From: Lachnospiraceae bacterium
GTDB taxonomy: Bacteria > Bacillota > Clostridia > Lachnospirales > Lachnospiraceae
Reading direction: 5' to 3'
NCBI GenBank assembly: GCA_900765975.1
Contig: CAAFTS010000155.1
Location: 1 to 18,476, forward strand
Length of the DNA stretch: 18,476 nt
The first letter of the stretch is position 1; every line of letters starts with the position of its first letter. Position numbers and translations under genes: made by a program. The notes under the pieces are model-generated. The model searched no databases and was not told the DNA's origin. It worked only from the letters and a program-made list of their open reading frames with translations. This document shows, piece after piece, positions 1 through 6,721 of the stretch.

Positions 1-1
1 C

Positions 2-91
2 ATATCCAGCGATTACGATACGTTAGCTGTTCAGCGCGAAAGCGAAAAGCGGCGCAGAAAGATACGCGAAGACCACCTGCAGGATTTCTAG
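2..91 (+). CDS. C-terminal end of an unidentified gene (5' part outside window)
   Basis: The second forward frame is open from the window edge to a TAG at 89-91. It reads as a charged, helix-like tail containing QRESEKRRRKIREDHLQDF. The Arg/Lys/Glu composition looks like a real protein C-terminus rather than random translation, and the frame is followed by a long non-coding stretch. The family cannot be recognised from 29 residues. In comparable elements a mobilisation or relaxase-type gene often lies at this position, but nothing here proves that. Confidence 0.45.
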   Translation: MSSDYDTLAVQRESEKRRRKIREDHLQDF

Positions 92-577
92 TATTCTGTC
101 AATAAGATGACATCAAAGGTGCAGAGCGAGTAAGATCTGTTCTGAAAATGGCCTGTGGCAGGGCCATCCCGCAATGACCTGAAGAGCCTATCATGATACT
201 TCCGTCCAGTCACAGCCCCCTTTGACCAGGGGATCACGCAATGAGGGCGGCGGCCGGAGAACCTGGCCGGGGTTAGAATCCCATGACGGTCTGCCATGAC
301 CGGTTGTAATCGACTGCCAGGCTCCGGGAAGGTGTGCCGAACAGGAGCAGACAAAGTAAAAATAGAAATGAAGAACAAGTACGATAGTTAAAGTCAGATT
401 TGTGGCGGCAGCTGATTGTTTGAGCTGCCGTCATGAATATATCTAAATAAGAAGCGATAGTTTTAGCGAATCTGCTAAGGTGGTAGCTCATCTTTATTGC
501 ATTTGGTGATAGCTGTTTTCCAAACGTTAGGATATGATGTGGTACGAATAAAAAAGATGAGTGGTAGGGGTACTAAA
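92..577. other. Structured, gene-free intergenic region
   Basis: I see no convincing gene in this 486-base stretch. Minus-strand reading frames are open here but lack a ribosome site and any recognisable family. The region is GC-rich from about 150 to 330 and carries several short inverted repeats: arms ATGGCC/GGCCAT at 148-167, a CCCC/GGGG hairpin near 218-233, and a perfect 8-bp stem CGGCAGCT/AGCTGCCG at 406-430. The octamer CGCAATGA occurs twice (about 170 and 237). It could be a transfer origin, a small RNA or a leader, and none of these can be shown here. Confidence 0.4.
406..430. repeat. Perfect 8-bp inverted repeat (hairpin)
   Basis: The arms CGGCAGCT and AGCTGCCG are separated by a 9-base loop. 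No T-run follows, so it does not look like an intrinsic terminator. It lies about 150 bases upstream of the small ORF that precedes the MazF-type toxin. Confidence 0.5.
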
Positions 578-724
578 ATGGAGAAAAAACAGAAGAAGGT
601 TATCTCAGAGCAGTTAACAAATGGAGGCTGTAAACCTGAGAAGTCAAATGGGAGACAGCACTGGGAGGTATTTTTGAAGGAGCAGAGCAAAAGCCTCTGG
701 AGCAGTGGAATCAAGGTAAATTAA
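578..724 (+). CDS. Small lysine-rich hypothetical protein (48 aa), possible toxin partner
   Basis: The ATG at 578 is preceded by an AGGGG ribosome site at 566-570. The product begins MEKKQKKVISEQLTNGGC and ends in a Trp-containing helix-like tail (WEVFLKEQSKSLW). An upstream in-frame ATG at 497 would add 27 residues but has no clear ribosome site. The ORF sits immediately upstream of a MazF-type toxin, the usual place of an antitoxin, but it does not resemble the AbrB-like MazE fold. A terminator-like hairpin lies between the two genes, so they may not be co-transcribed. I do not recognise the family, and an antitoxin role is only an inference from position. Confidence 0.5.
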   Translation: MEKKQKKVISEQLTNGGCKPEKSNGRQHWEVFLKEQSKSLWSSGIKVN

Positions 725-750
725 GATAAAGCTACATAGGACAGACAGGC

Positions 751-786
751 CCCTTGCTTGACATGAGCGAGGGTATTTTTATTTTT
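751..786 (+). terminator. Intrinsic terminator-like hairpin after the small ORF
   Basis: An 8-bp stem (CCCTTGCT with AGCGAGGG, one G-U pair) with a 7-base loop is followed by a T-rich tract at 774-786. It overlaps the promoter-like motif at 758-785, so one stretch may both end the upstream transcript and start the toxin transcript. Confidence 0.55.
758..785 (+). promoter_or_regulatory. Candidate sigma-A promoter for mazF-like gene
   Basis: A perfect TTGACA is at 758-763 and TATTTT at 780-785, with a 16-base spacer. It is positioned about 30 bases before the GTG start of the toxin gene. The -35 hexamer lies within the terminator-like hairpin, so the assignment is tentative. Confidence 0.45.
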
Positions 787-815
787 GAACATCAGGACGA
801 GTGAGGGAGAAAAAC

Positions 816-1160
816 GTGAGAATTTTGAGAGGGGATCTATACTATGCGGACCTTACGCCGGTGATTGGCTGTGAGCAGGGAGGCATCAGGCCCGTGTTAA
901 TTATCCAGAACAACGTAGGAAATCTGCACAGCCCAACAGTGATTGTAGCAGCGGTGACCAGTAGAAACAGCAAACATAGCCTGCCGACCCATGTGCCGTT
1001 GAATCCGAACTACAGCGGCTTAAAAGCAGAATCCATCCTGCTTCTGGAGCAGATCCGGACCATTGACCGGTCCCGTCTGAAGGAATACATCGGACATTTG
1101 GAGTCGGAGATCATGCACTTGGTTGATGGAGCGATTGCTGTCAGCCTGGGGCTTGTTTGA
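816..1160 (+). CDS. MazF/PemK-family mRNA interferase toxin
   Basis: The 114-residue product begins with RILRGDLYYADLTPVIG, followed by CEQGGIRPVLIIQNNVGN and later ILLLEQIRTIDRSRL. These are hallmark motifs of MazF/EndoA-type endoribonucleases, which cut single-stranded RNA at short sequences. I chose the GTG at 816 because the GAGGGAGA ribosome site lies 5 bases upstream and the protein then starts at the family's usual N-terminus. A GTG at 801 in the same frame would add five residues and has no ribosome site. The length fits the family. No MazE-like antitoxin is adjacent; the only small upstream ORF is at 578. The gene heads the recombinase module, so it may act as an addiction or stability function for the element. 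The family call is strong, and activity is inferred. Confidence 0.92.
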   Translation: MRILRGDLYYADLTPVIGCEQGGIRPVLIIQNNVGNLHSPTVIVAAVTSRNSKHSLPTHVPLNPNYSGLKAESILLLEQIRTIDRSRLKEYIGHLESEIMHLVDGAIAVSLGLV

Positions 1161-1171
1161 GTGGGAGGAAT

Positions 1172-1207
1172 AGAATGTGTAACAGAAGTACCTTGTCACA
1201 CATTTCT
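1172..1207. repeat. Inverted repeat between toxin and recombinase operon
   Basis: The arms AGAATGTGT (1172-1180) and ACACATTTCT (1198-1207) pair with a one-base bulge, and ACA/TGT pair inside. No good T-run follows. It could be an operator for the recombination operon or a weak attenuator. Confidence 0.35.
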
Positions 1208-1209
1208 AA

Positions 1210-1239
1210 TTGAATGGATTGATAGGGAAAGAATATATA
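1210..1239 (+). promoter_or_regulatory. Weak candidate promoter for the recombinase operon
   Basis: TTGAAT (1210-1215) and TATATA (1234-1239) are separated by 18 bases and lie just before the ribosome site of the first gene of the cluster. The match is moderate and the region is AT-rich, so chance is possible. Confidence 0.3.
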
Positions 1240-1262
1240 TGTGTTTGAAACAGGAGGTATCT

Positions 1263-1661
1263 ATGAGTGAAACGATAAAAGCGTGGGTATATTCCCGGAT
1301 TGATGCGCCGGAGGACAGTCATGGCAGCTTAAAGCATCAGGATCAGCAACTCTGTGAATATGCAGAAAAGATGGGATTTAAGGTAGTGGGCCATTCCCAG
1401 GATCTGGCCGCTGCCTATAACCTGGACCGCCCGGGGCTGAAGGCACTGACGGATGCGGTGAAGGAGAAAAAAGTCCATTCTCTTCTGGTGATGGATTCTT
1501 TTAGAATCAGCCTTGATTCGAAAAAGACGGCAGCTTATGGAGCATTCCTTCAGTCCTTTGGTGTTCGGACGTATTCACCGGGCCAGGGGATGCTTGAAGA
1601 ACTTTCCACTCCGGAGAGAATCATGAAGACTGGAAATAACATTCAACAGACATCTGAATGA
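1263..1661 (+). CDS. Catalytically degenerate resolvase-domain protein (132 aa)
   Basis: The ATG at 1263 follows a perfect AGGAGG at 1252-1257; longer in-frame starts upstream lack one. The product looks like only the N-terminal catalytic domain of a serine recombinase. Aligning by eye with the recombinase at 1914, the catalytic segment YCRVS becomes YSRID (residues 10-14), so the nucleophilic Ser is replaced by Asp14. The paired arginines of TRFAR become R81 and Leu84. The Asp-Arg segment near residue 56 (DRPGL) fits the RDDF position of active enzymes. There is no DNA-binding or zinc-ribbon part. The reading frame is clean, so this looks like a kept, inactive paralogue rather than decay. 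It may act as a regulatory or structural partner in the recombination complex (inference). It is 13 bases upstream of the SHOCT-like gene. Confidence 0.8.
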   Translation: MSETIKAWVYSRIDAPEDSHGSLKHQDQQLCEYAEKMGFKVVGHSQDLAAAYNLDRPGLKALTDAVKEKKVHSLLVMDSFRISLDSKKTAAYGAFLQSFGVRTYSPGQGMLEELSTPERIMKTGNNIQQTSE

Positions 1662-1674
1662 TACAGGAGGGCTT

Positions 1675-1839
1675 ATGAACGAGAAGAGGGAAGCCAGGGA
1701 AGTCCATTACAGCATAGCGAGAAGGCTGTTAAATCGGATGCTGGAAACGGGCTTTATCACGGAAGAAGAGTACCGTAAAATAGACTGTCTGAACCGGGAA
1801 ACATTTTCTCCGGAATTAGCAAAAGTATATGCCAGTTAA
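1675..1839 (+). CDS. SHOCT-like small protein (54 aa)
   Basis: This short ORF starts at the ATG at 1675 with ribosome site AGGAGGG at 1665-1671 and runs to TAA at 1837-1839. The core, about residues 14-40, contains ARRLLNRMLETGFITEEEYR followed by KIDCLNRE, and the C-terminus is FSPELAKVYAS. The pattern L-x-x-M-L-x-x-G-x-I-T-x-x-E-[FY] matches the SHOCT (short C-terminal) motif, a small oligomerisation or interaction module. I recall similar 50-70 residue proteins next to serine recombinases in Clostridia elements. The gene lies between the inactive resolvase-fold gene and the first large recombinase. A role as an accessory or directionality factor is possible but unproven. Confidence 0.75.
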   Translation: MNEKREAREVHYSIARRLLNRMLETGFITEEEYRKIDCLNRETFSPELAKVYAS

Positions 1840-1913
1840 TACTAGCTATCTTCGGATAAGTGTGGTATTGTCTTGTGCTAACAGGAGAACCGTTCAGGAG
1901 AAAGGAGAACAAG

Positions 1914-3524
1914 ATGGGAAAGAAAGTAGTAAAAATAGTCACCAGAATTGAGTCTGTTAGCCAGAAACTGAAACCCCATGAAGTGCCAAGCGTCCGGGTA
2001 TGCGCCTACTGCCGCGTGAGTACCGACGGTGCGGACCAGAAGAATTCCTTTGAATCTCAGGTCGATTATTACACCCGCCTGATTGCAGAGAAGGAAGGCT
2101 GGGTATGCGTCGGTATCTACGCAGATGAAGCGCGAAGCGGTACCAAGACCACAAAGCGCGATGATTTTAATCAGATGCTGCAGGACTGCCGCCCGGGCAA
2201 GATTGACATGATCGTTACCAAATCCGTCACCCGATTCGCCAGGAATACGGTAGACAGCATTCAGGCCATCCGCGAACTGAAATCAATGGGGATTGCTGTA
2301 TACTTTGAGAAAGAGAGAGTTAACACCTTATCAGAGGACAGCGAGCAGCTGATTACCATTTTAAGCTCCATCGCACAGGGCGAGTCAGAGAGTATCTCAT
2401 CCAATAATAAGTGGTCAACCGTCCGGAGATTTAAAAATGGAACGTTTATCTTAAGCTGCCCACCCTATGGATATCAAAAGGCTGAGAATGGAGATCTGAT
2501 TATCCACCCGGAAGAAGCTGCTGTTGTGAGACGGATATTCGATGAGTATCTGGGAGGAAAAGGCTCTTATACCATCGCAAAAGAACTGGAGCGGGATGGG
2601 ATTCCGACAGTACGGAATGGGAAGGTGTGGATGGACAGCACCGTAAAGGGAATTTTACAGAATTGCGCTTATGAAGGAGATTTACTTCTGCAAAAAACGA
2701 TTTCTGCGGAAGTAATTCCCTTTAACCGAAAGCGCAACCATGGAGAACTGCCCCAATACCTGATTACCGATGATCACGAGCCAATTATTACCAGAGAAGA
2801 GGCGGAGGCCGTGCGGCAGATTTATGAATACCGCAGGCAGAAACAATGCGTGGAGGACGTGTCCGTCTATCAAAGTCGGTATGCATTCAGCGGCCGGATT
2901 GTCTGCGGAGAATGCAAAACCAACTTCCGCAGACAGAAGATCTACATCGGAAAACCGTATGAGAAGGTTCAGTGGTGCTGTTATCAGCATATACAAGACC
3001 GCAGGAAATGCAGCCAGAAAGCGGTCCGGCAGGATGTTATTGAGGGATACTTTGTCCGGCTGTGGAATCGGCTGGCAACGAATTATGAGGAAATTCTGTA
3101 TCCTATGCTGGCCGCTTTAAAGACAATACGGAGCAATCCGCAAATGGAACAGGAAATGAAGGAACTGGAAAATCGAATACAGGAACTGAAAAAGCAGAGT
3201 CATATGCTACGCAAGGTATTAACCGAGGGCGGCATGGGCTCTGCTGTTTTTATAGAAAGACGCAACCAGCTGGATCAGGAGATGGAGGCGGCCTGGCGCA
3301 GACAGAGGAACCTCCGGGAGCAAAGGACGTATGAATGGGAGATCCGGCAGACAGAATTCCTGATCAGCATCTTTAAAAACCGCCCGCCAATCATCGAGCA
3401 ATTTGATGAGGAGTTGTTCTGCCTGATCATTGAACAGATCACGGTTTATCCGGAGAAGCGGCTGGAATTTCAACTGAAGAATGGATTGAAGCTGGAAGAA
3501 ACAAATAGAAAGGCGGTGGGTTGA
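1914..3524 (+). CDS. Large serine recombinase 1 (536 aa)
   Basis: This is a site-specific DNA recombinase of the large serine (TnpX/phiC31-like) class. The resolvase domain covers about residues 28-175: YCRVS puts the nucleophile at Ser36, RDDF is at 82-85, and the arginines are at R107 and R110 in TRFARN. The recombinase domain starts at PPYGYQ (183) and runs to about 310. A zinc ribbon uses C331, C334, C355 or C356, and C366. A long coiled coil spans about 410-475, as usual for controlling synapsis. The ATG at 1914 is chosen because AAAGGAG lies just upstream; the same frame is open from 1860. All catalytic residues are present. Its stop codon overlaps the start of the next gene by one base (TGATG), so translation is probably coupled. 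It probably works with recombinase 3 to move the element. Confidence 0.93.
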   Translation: MGKKVVKIVTRIESVSQKLKPHEVPSVRVCAYCRVSTDGADQKNSFESQVDYYTRLIAEKEGWVCVGIYADEARSGTKTTKRDDFNQMLQDCRPGKIDMIVTKSVTRFARNTVDSIQAIRELKSMGIAVYFEKERVNTLSEDSEQLITILSSIAQGESESISSNNKWSTVRRFKNGTFILSCPPYGYQKAENGDLIIHPEEAAVVRRIFDEYLGGKGSYTIAKELERDGIPTVRNGKVWMDSTVKGILQNCAYEGDLLLQKTISAEVIPFNRKRNHGELPQYLITDDHEPIITREEAEAVRQIYEYRRQKQCVEDVSVYQSRYAFSGRIVCGECKTNFRRQKIYIGKPYEKVQWCCYQHIQDRRKCSQKAVRQDVIEGYFVRLWNRLATNYEEILYPMLAALKTIRSNPQMEQEMKELENRIQELKKQSHMLRKVLTEGGMGSAVFIERRNQLDQEMEAAWRRQRNLREQRTYEWEIRQTEFLISIFKNRPPIIEQFDEELFCLIIEQITVYPEKRLEFQLKNGLKLEETNRKAVG

Positions 3525-4510
3525 TGGCTCAGAGACACATACCACTGGGATATCGCATACAGAATGGGAATGCGGTCATTGAACCGGTTTCCGCCGTTGC
3601 GATCCGAACCATTTTTACAGACTACAGAAAAGGAAAATCTACATACCAGATAGCGAAGGAGCTTACCGAACAGGGCGTATTAAATGCCAATCATGAACCG
3701 AAGTGGTATCACGGAGGGGTAGGAAGAGTTCTGGAAAACCGAAAGTATCTGGGGGATGACTTTTATCCCACAATCATCGAAGCAGAGCTGTTCGATGCGG
3801 TACAGGAGCGCAGGAACATGCAAAGAAAAGACCTGGGCCGTCTGATCCATCCAAACAGTTTTGCTGAACAAACCGTATTTTCCGGGAAGGTATACTGCGG
3901 TGTCTGCGGGAAGCCTTACCGAAAATATATGGAACACTGCAATCAGCCGGGGGAGAAAAAACGGTGGAGATGCAAGCAGTATATTAAGAACCATGCGGTG
4001 CATTGCCGGAATATCCCTCTGCTTGAGGAAGAGATTCAGGCTGCGTTTCTGAGCGCGGTGGACTTCCTTGTAGGCCACCCGGAGTTCATTGACAAAGTAC
4101 CAAAGGAAAAAAGGGAACCAGCCTGGCAGGTGTTGAAGCTAGAGCACGAAATACAGATGTGCAATGACAGCGAAGAATATCAGGCAGAAGAGATGATCCG
4201 CTTGATATACGAACGGGCAAAGGCACAGTACCAGTCAGCAGTAATCCATGACAGCTTTTATCAAACGGAAAAGCTGAAGGCTGCGCTTAAAGAGCATGGA
4301 AGTATAGAGGAATTTCAACCAGATTTTTACCAGAAGGTCATCAAAAAGATGGTGGTTCAGGAGGAGGGAATCCTTCAGGTCATCTTTATCAACGGAGTCA
4401 GCCTGGGAATCCGAGCGGCTGATTATCTGGAAAGGAGGAAAAACCATGGCAAGAACTGCAACTGCAGTAAAGAAAAATATCGCGGTCATACCAGCGAAAC
4501 AGGAGTATGA
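3524..4510 (+). CDS. Serine recombinase-like protein lacking the catalytic domain (328 aa)
   Basis: The product opens directly with HIPLGYRIQNG, which is where the DNA-binding recombinase domain of the family begins, so the entire resolvase catalytic domain is absent. The recombinase domain spans about residues 5-105 and includes STYQIAKELTEQGV. A zinc ribbon follows with C125, C128, C150 and C161, then a charged helical region and a C-terminal beta-rich segment. The ORF is intact over 328 codons and keeps the zinc ligands, so this is a stable architecture rather than a broken gene. The start ATG at 3524 overlaps the upstream TGA, and the 3' end overlaps recombinase 3 by 65 bases. It may bind attachment sites or hetero-oligomerise with the active recombinases (inference). 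Confidence 0.85.
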   Translation: MAQRHIPLGYRIQNGNAVIEPVSAVAIRTIFTDYRKGKSTYQIAKELTEQGVLNANHEPKWYHGGVGRVLENRKYLGDDFYPTIIEAELFDAVQERRNMQRKDLGRLIHPNSFAEQTVFSGKVYCGVCGKPYRKYMEHCNQPGEKKRWRCKQYIKNHAVHCRNIPLLEEEIQAAFLSAVDFLVGHPEFIDKVPKEKREPAWQVLKLEHEIQMCNDSEEYQAEEMIRLIYERAKAQYQSAVIHDSFYQTEKLKAALKEHGSIEEFQPDFYQKVIKKMVVQEEGILQVIFINGVSLGIRAADYLERRKNHGKNCNCSKEKYRGHTSETGV

Positions 4511-6095
4511 CCGGAGCATCCGGCCACAGCTTCTGCGGAAGCGGGTAGCGGCGTACTGCCGTGTCAGCACCCTGGAAGAACAACAGGCGACCAGCTATGA
4601 AGCACAGGTTGAGTATTATACAGAACTGATCCAAAACACGCCAAACTGGACGCTGGCAGGTATCTACGCAGATGATGGAAAAAGTGCCACGATGATTCGG
4701 AAGCGGGATGATTTCCAGGCAATGATTGATGACTGTATGGCAGGGAAAATTGATATGGTTATTACAAAATCAATCAGCCGATTTGCCAGAAACACGGTGG
4801 ATTCCCTCATTTATATCCGCAAGCTTAAGGAGCGTAACATCTCCGTATTCTTCGAGAAAGAGAACATAGATACCCTGGGAAGCGGCGGGGAGATGTTAAT
4901 CACCATCTTAAGCAGCCAGGCTCAGGAAGAAAGCCGGAACTTAAGTGAGAACGTACACTGGGGATATGTCAGAAAGTTTGAAAACGGAGTCGTGTATGTA
5001 AACTGCAAAAAGTTCCTTGGCTATACAAAAGATGCAGACGGTAACCTTGTGATTGTCCCAGAGGAGGCAGAGCTGGTGCGCCGGATCTTCCGAATGTTTC
5101 TGGAGGGCAACAGCAGTATGAAAATAGCCAAAATCCTGACGGAAGAGGGAGTCAAGACCGTGACGGGGAAGAACCTATGGCATGCAACCGTCATTGACAA
5201 GATGCTTTCTAATGAGAAATATATGGGGGATGCACTCCTGCAGAAAACTTACACGGTGGACTTTCTATCAAAGAAGAAGGTCATCAACAAAGGGATTGTG
5301 CCTCAGTATTATATCGAGGGGAACCATGAAGCCATTATTCCCAAAGAACTGTTTTATAAGGTACAGGAAGAAAAGGCGCGCCGGGCGAACATCTATCGGC
5401 CGGCAAAGAAAAAAGGAGCGACCGTAAAGAGTAAATACAGTTCTAAATATGTGCTGTCAGATATCATGTACTGCAAGGAATGCGGGCAGCCTTACCGCAG
5501 GCAGGTCTGGGTAAGAAACGGAAATAAGAAGCCGGTGTGGCGCTGTGACAGCCGTCTGAAGCAGGGAGCCAAGCAGTGCAGACATTCCCCCACTCTGGAG
5601 GAACGGACGCTCCACGGGGCGATTATACAGGCCATCAACAGTGTCATTGAGGATGACGGGGAGTTCGTGGAAGCCTTCCGGGAGAATGTCATCCGGATTT
5701 TTGGAAGCTATGCAAAGGACGTAGAGCCGACCGAGTATGATGAAGAGATCGAACGGCTCCAGAAGGAAATGCTGCTGTTGATTGAGAGGAGCGCCAGAGA
5801 AGAGTGTGTGGATGATGAGTTCGACCGGGCTTATCAGGAGATTACGAATCAGATCAAGGTGCTGAAAAAGAAACGGTTGAAAGCACTGAAGGAAAAGCAG
5901 CTGGCGGAAGCTTATGAGGAACGAGAAGCCGGATTGGATGGCTATGTGAACAAGGTCAGCTACTTAAAGCGGGAATTTGACGATGAACTGGTCCGAAGCC
6001 TGTTGGAAAGAATAGCGGTGGTAAGTGAGGACAAAATAGAAATCCAATTCCGGTCCGGGATTGTGATGACACAGAGAATCGACTACTACGATTAA
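4446..6095 (+). CDS. Large serine recombinase 3 (549 aa)
   Basis: This is a complete large serine recombinase. The resolvase domain spans about residues 32-180, with YCRVS giving Ser41, RDDF at 87-90, and R112 and R115 in SRFARN. The recombinase domain begins near residue 188 (KFLGYTKD) and contains SSMKIAKILTEEGV and LLQKTYTVDFL. The zinc ribbon has CKEC, WRC and KQC ligands around residues 345-385, followed by a coiled coil. The start ATG at 4446 has AAAGGAGG just upstream, inside the end of the preceding gene. It resembles recombinase 1 in layout but is clearly diverged, for example in the segment after the second arginine and in the linker. Operons with several large serine recombinases are known from Gram-positive integrative elements. 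This is probably one of the element's integration or excision enzymes. Confidence 0.93.
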   Translation: MARTATAVKKNIAVIPAKQEYDRSIRPQLLRKRVAAYCRVSTLEEQQATSYEAQVEYYTELIQNTPNWTLAGIYADDGKSATMIRKRDDFQAMIDDCMAGKIDMVITKSISRFARNTVDSLIYIRKLKERNISVFFEKENIDTLGSGGEMLITILSSQAQEESRNLSENVHWGYVRKFENGVVYVNCKKFLGYTKDADGNLVIVPEEAELVRRIFRMFLEGNSSMKIAKILTEEGVKTVTGKNLWHATVIDKMLSNEKYMGDALLQKTYTVDFLSKKKVINKGIVPQYYIEGNHEAIIPKELFYKVQEEKARRANIYRPAKKKGATVKSKYSSKYVLSDIMYCKECGQPYRRQVWVRNGNKKPVWRCDSRLKQGAKQCRHSPTLEERTLHGAIIQAINSVIEDDGEFVEAFRENVIRIFGSYAKDVEPTEYDEEIERLQKEMLLLIERSAREECVDDEFDRAYQEITNQIKVLKKKRLKALKEKQLAEAYEEREAGLDGYVNKVSYLKREFDDELVRSLLERIAVVSEDKIEIQFRSGIVMTQRIDYYD

Positions 6096-6146
6096 AGCGG
6101 ACGGTATGGAGAAAGAAACAGACCGCCAGTTTCTACAGAAAATGGT

Positions 6147-6178
6147 AAAGTCCTCAGAATTGAGGATTTTATCGTTTG
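6147..6178 (+). terminator. Weak hairpin terminator after the recombinase operon
   Basis: The arms AAAGTCCTCA (6147-6156) and TGAGGATTTT (6161-6170) pair over 10 bp with one G-U and a GAAT tetraloop. Only a short T-rich tail follows. Its position about 50 bases after the last recombinase stop fits an operon end. Confidence 0.5.
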
Positions 6179-6202
6179 CTAAGAATAAAAAAATGAGGGA
6201 AC

Positions 6203-6245
6203 TAACATAGCGTTATTCATTGACGCATCCCAAATCGTTATGTTA
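6203..6245. repeat. 43-base imperfect inverted repeat, candidate att or operator site
   Basis: The outer arms TAACATAGCG (6203-6212) and CGTTATGTTA (6236-6245) match at 9 of 10 positions. A short inner repeat GCGT/ACGC is also present. The size and dyad symmetry resemble attachment sites of large serine recombinases, which commonly lie beside the recombinase gene. No second copy is visible in the window, so the role is unproven. Confidence 0.35.
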
Positions 6246-6356
6246 AGATAAAAGAGAAAAGTAGTAGCCCTATATAGCTTTACAGTATGGCATTCATTTA
6301 TAGGTGAGGTAGGGAGCACATCATTAATGGAGCATAAAATAGTCAGAATTTCTTGA

Positions 6357-6587
6357 AAGCATCAGGTTACTATTCCACGAAATTATTATGAGAAACTTGG
6401 ATTTACTGATACGGCAGAATGTATTCTTCAGAATGATGGTATTTTTATTCGCCCTGTTTGTAGGGGAGAGAATGAATTTACAGAGCAAGGTCCTATGTAA
6501 TTTAAACGTGAAAAGAATTCAGTAACAGACCTAATGGAAGAATTTTGGGAAAAGAACAAAGGAATACGTCCATCTGTCGAATTTTAA
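6357..6587 (+). pseudogene. Decayed GNAT-like acetyltransferase fragment
   Basis: One reading frame gives IPRNYYEKLGFTDTAECIL followed by a run ending in GPM and a stop at 6498. The same frame then continues, ending MEEFWEKNKGIRPSVEF at 6585-6587. The motif P-x-N-[FY]-Y-E-K-L-G-F is typical of the last part of GNAT acetyltransferases. There is no N-terminal acetyl-CoA binding part, no start codon with a ribosome site, and the frame is blocked at 6354 and 6498. I read this as a relic; the rest of 6250-6721 shows no gene. The second half could belong to a different dead gene. Confidence 0.5.
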
Positions 6588-6721
6588 GTGTAGAGGTAGA
6601 GCTTATTAAAATTTGGGCTTTGATAGAATTGATTTATGAAGAAGAGTATGAATAGGTGTATGTACGATGGTATAGGCAGTATTGAGATTCAATAATTTGA
6701 TGGGTACGAGGGAGATGTTCT

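Noticed and set aside
260..295. GGGGTTAGAATCCC resembling a tRNA T-arm
   Set aside because: The loop is TTAGAAT rather than TTCRANY, the stem does not reach five pairs, and no cloverleaf or acceptor stem can be built around it.
88..378. Open minus-strand frame of 96 codons in the first intergenic region
   Set aside because: No ribosome site, no recognisable family, and Arg/Pro/Ser-rich composition as expected from translating structured GC-rich DNA.
2682..2996. Minus-strand frame inside recombinase 1
   Set aside because: It is antisense to a strongly supported coding region and has no family features.
5182..5427. Alternative forward frame inside recombinase 3
   Set aside because: It is a shadow of the zinc-ribbon/recombinase coding region and has no independent ribosome site.
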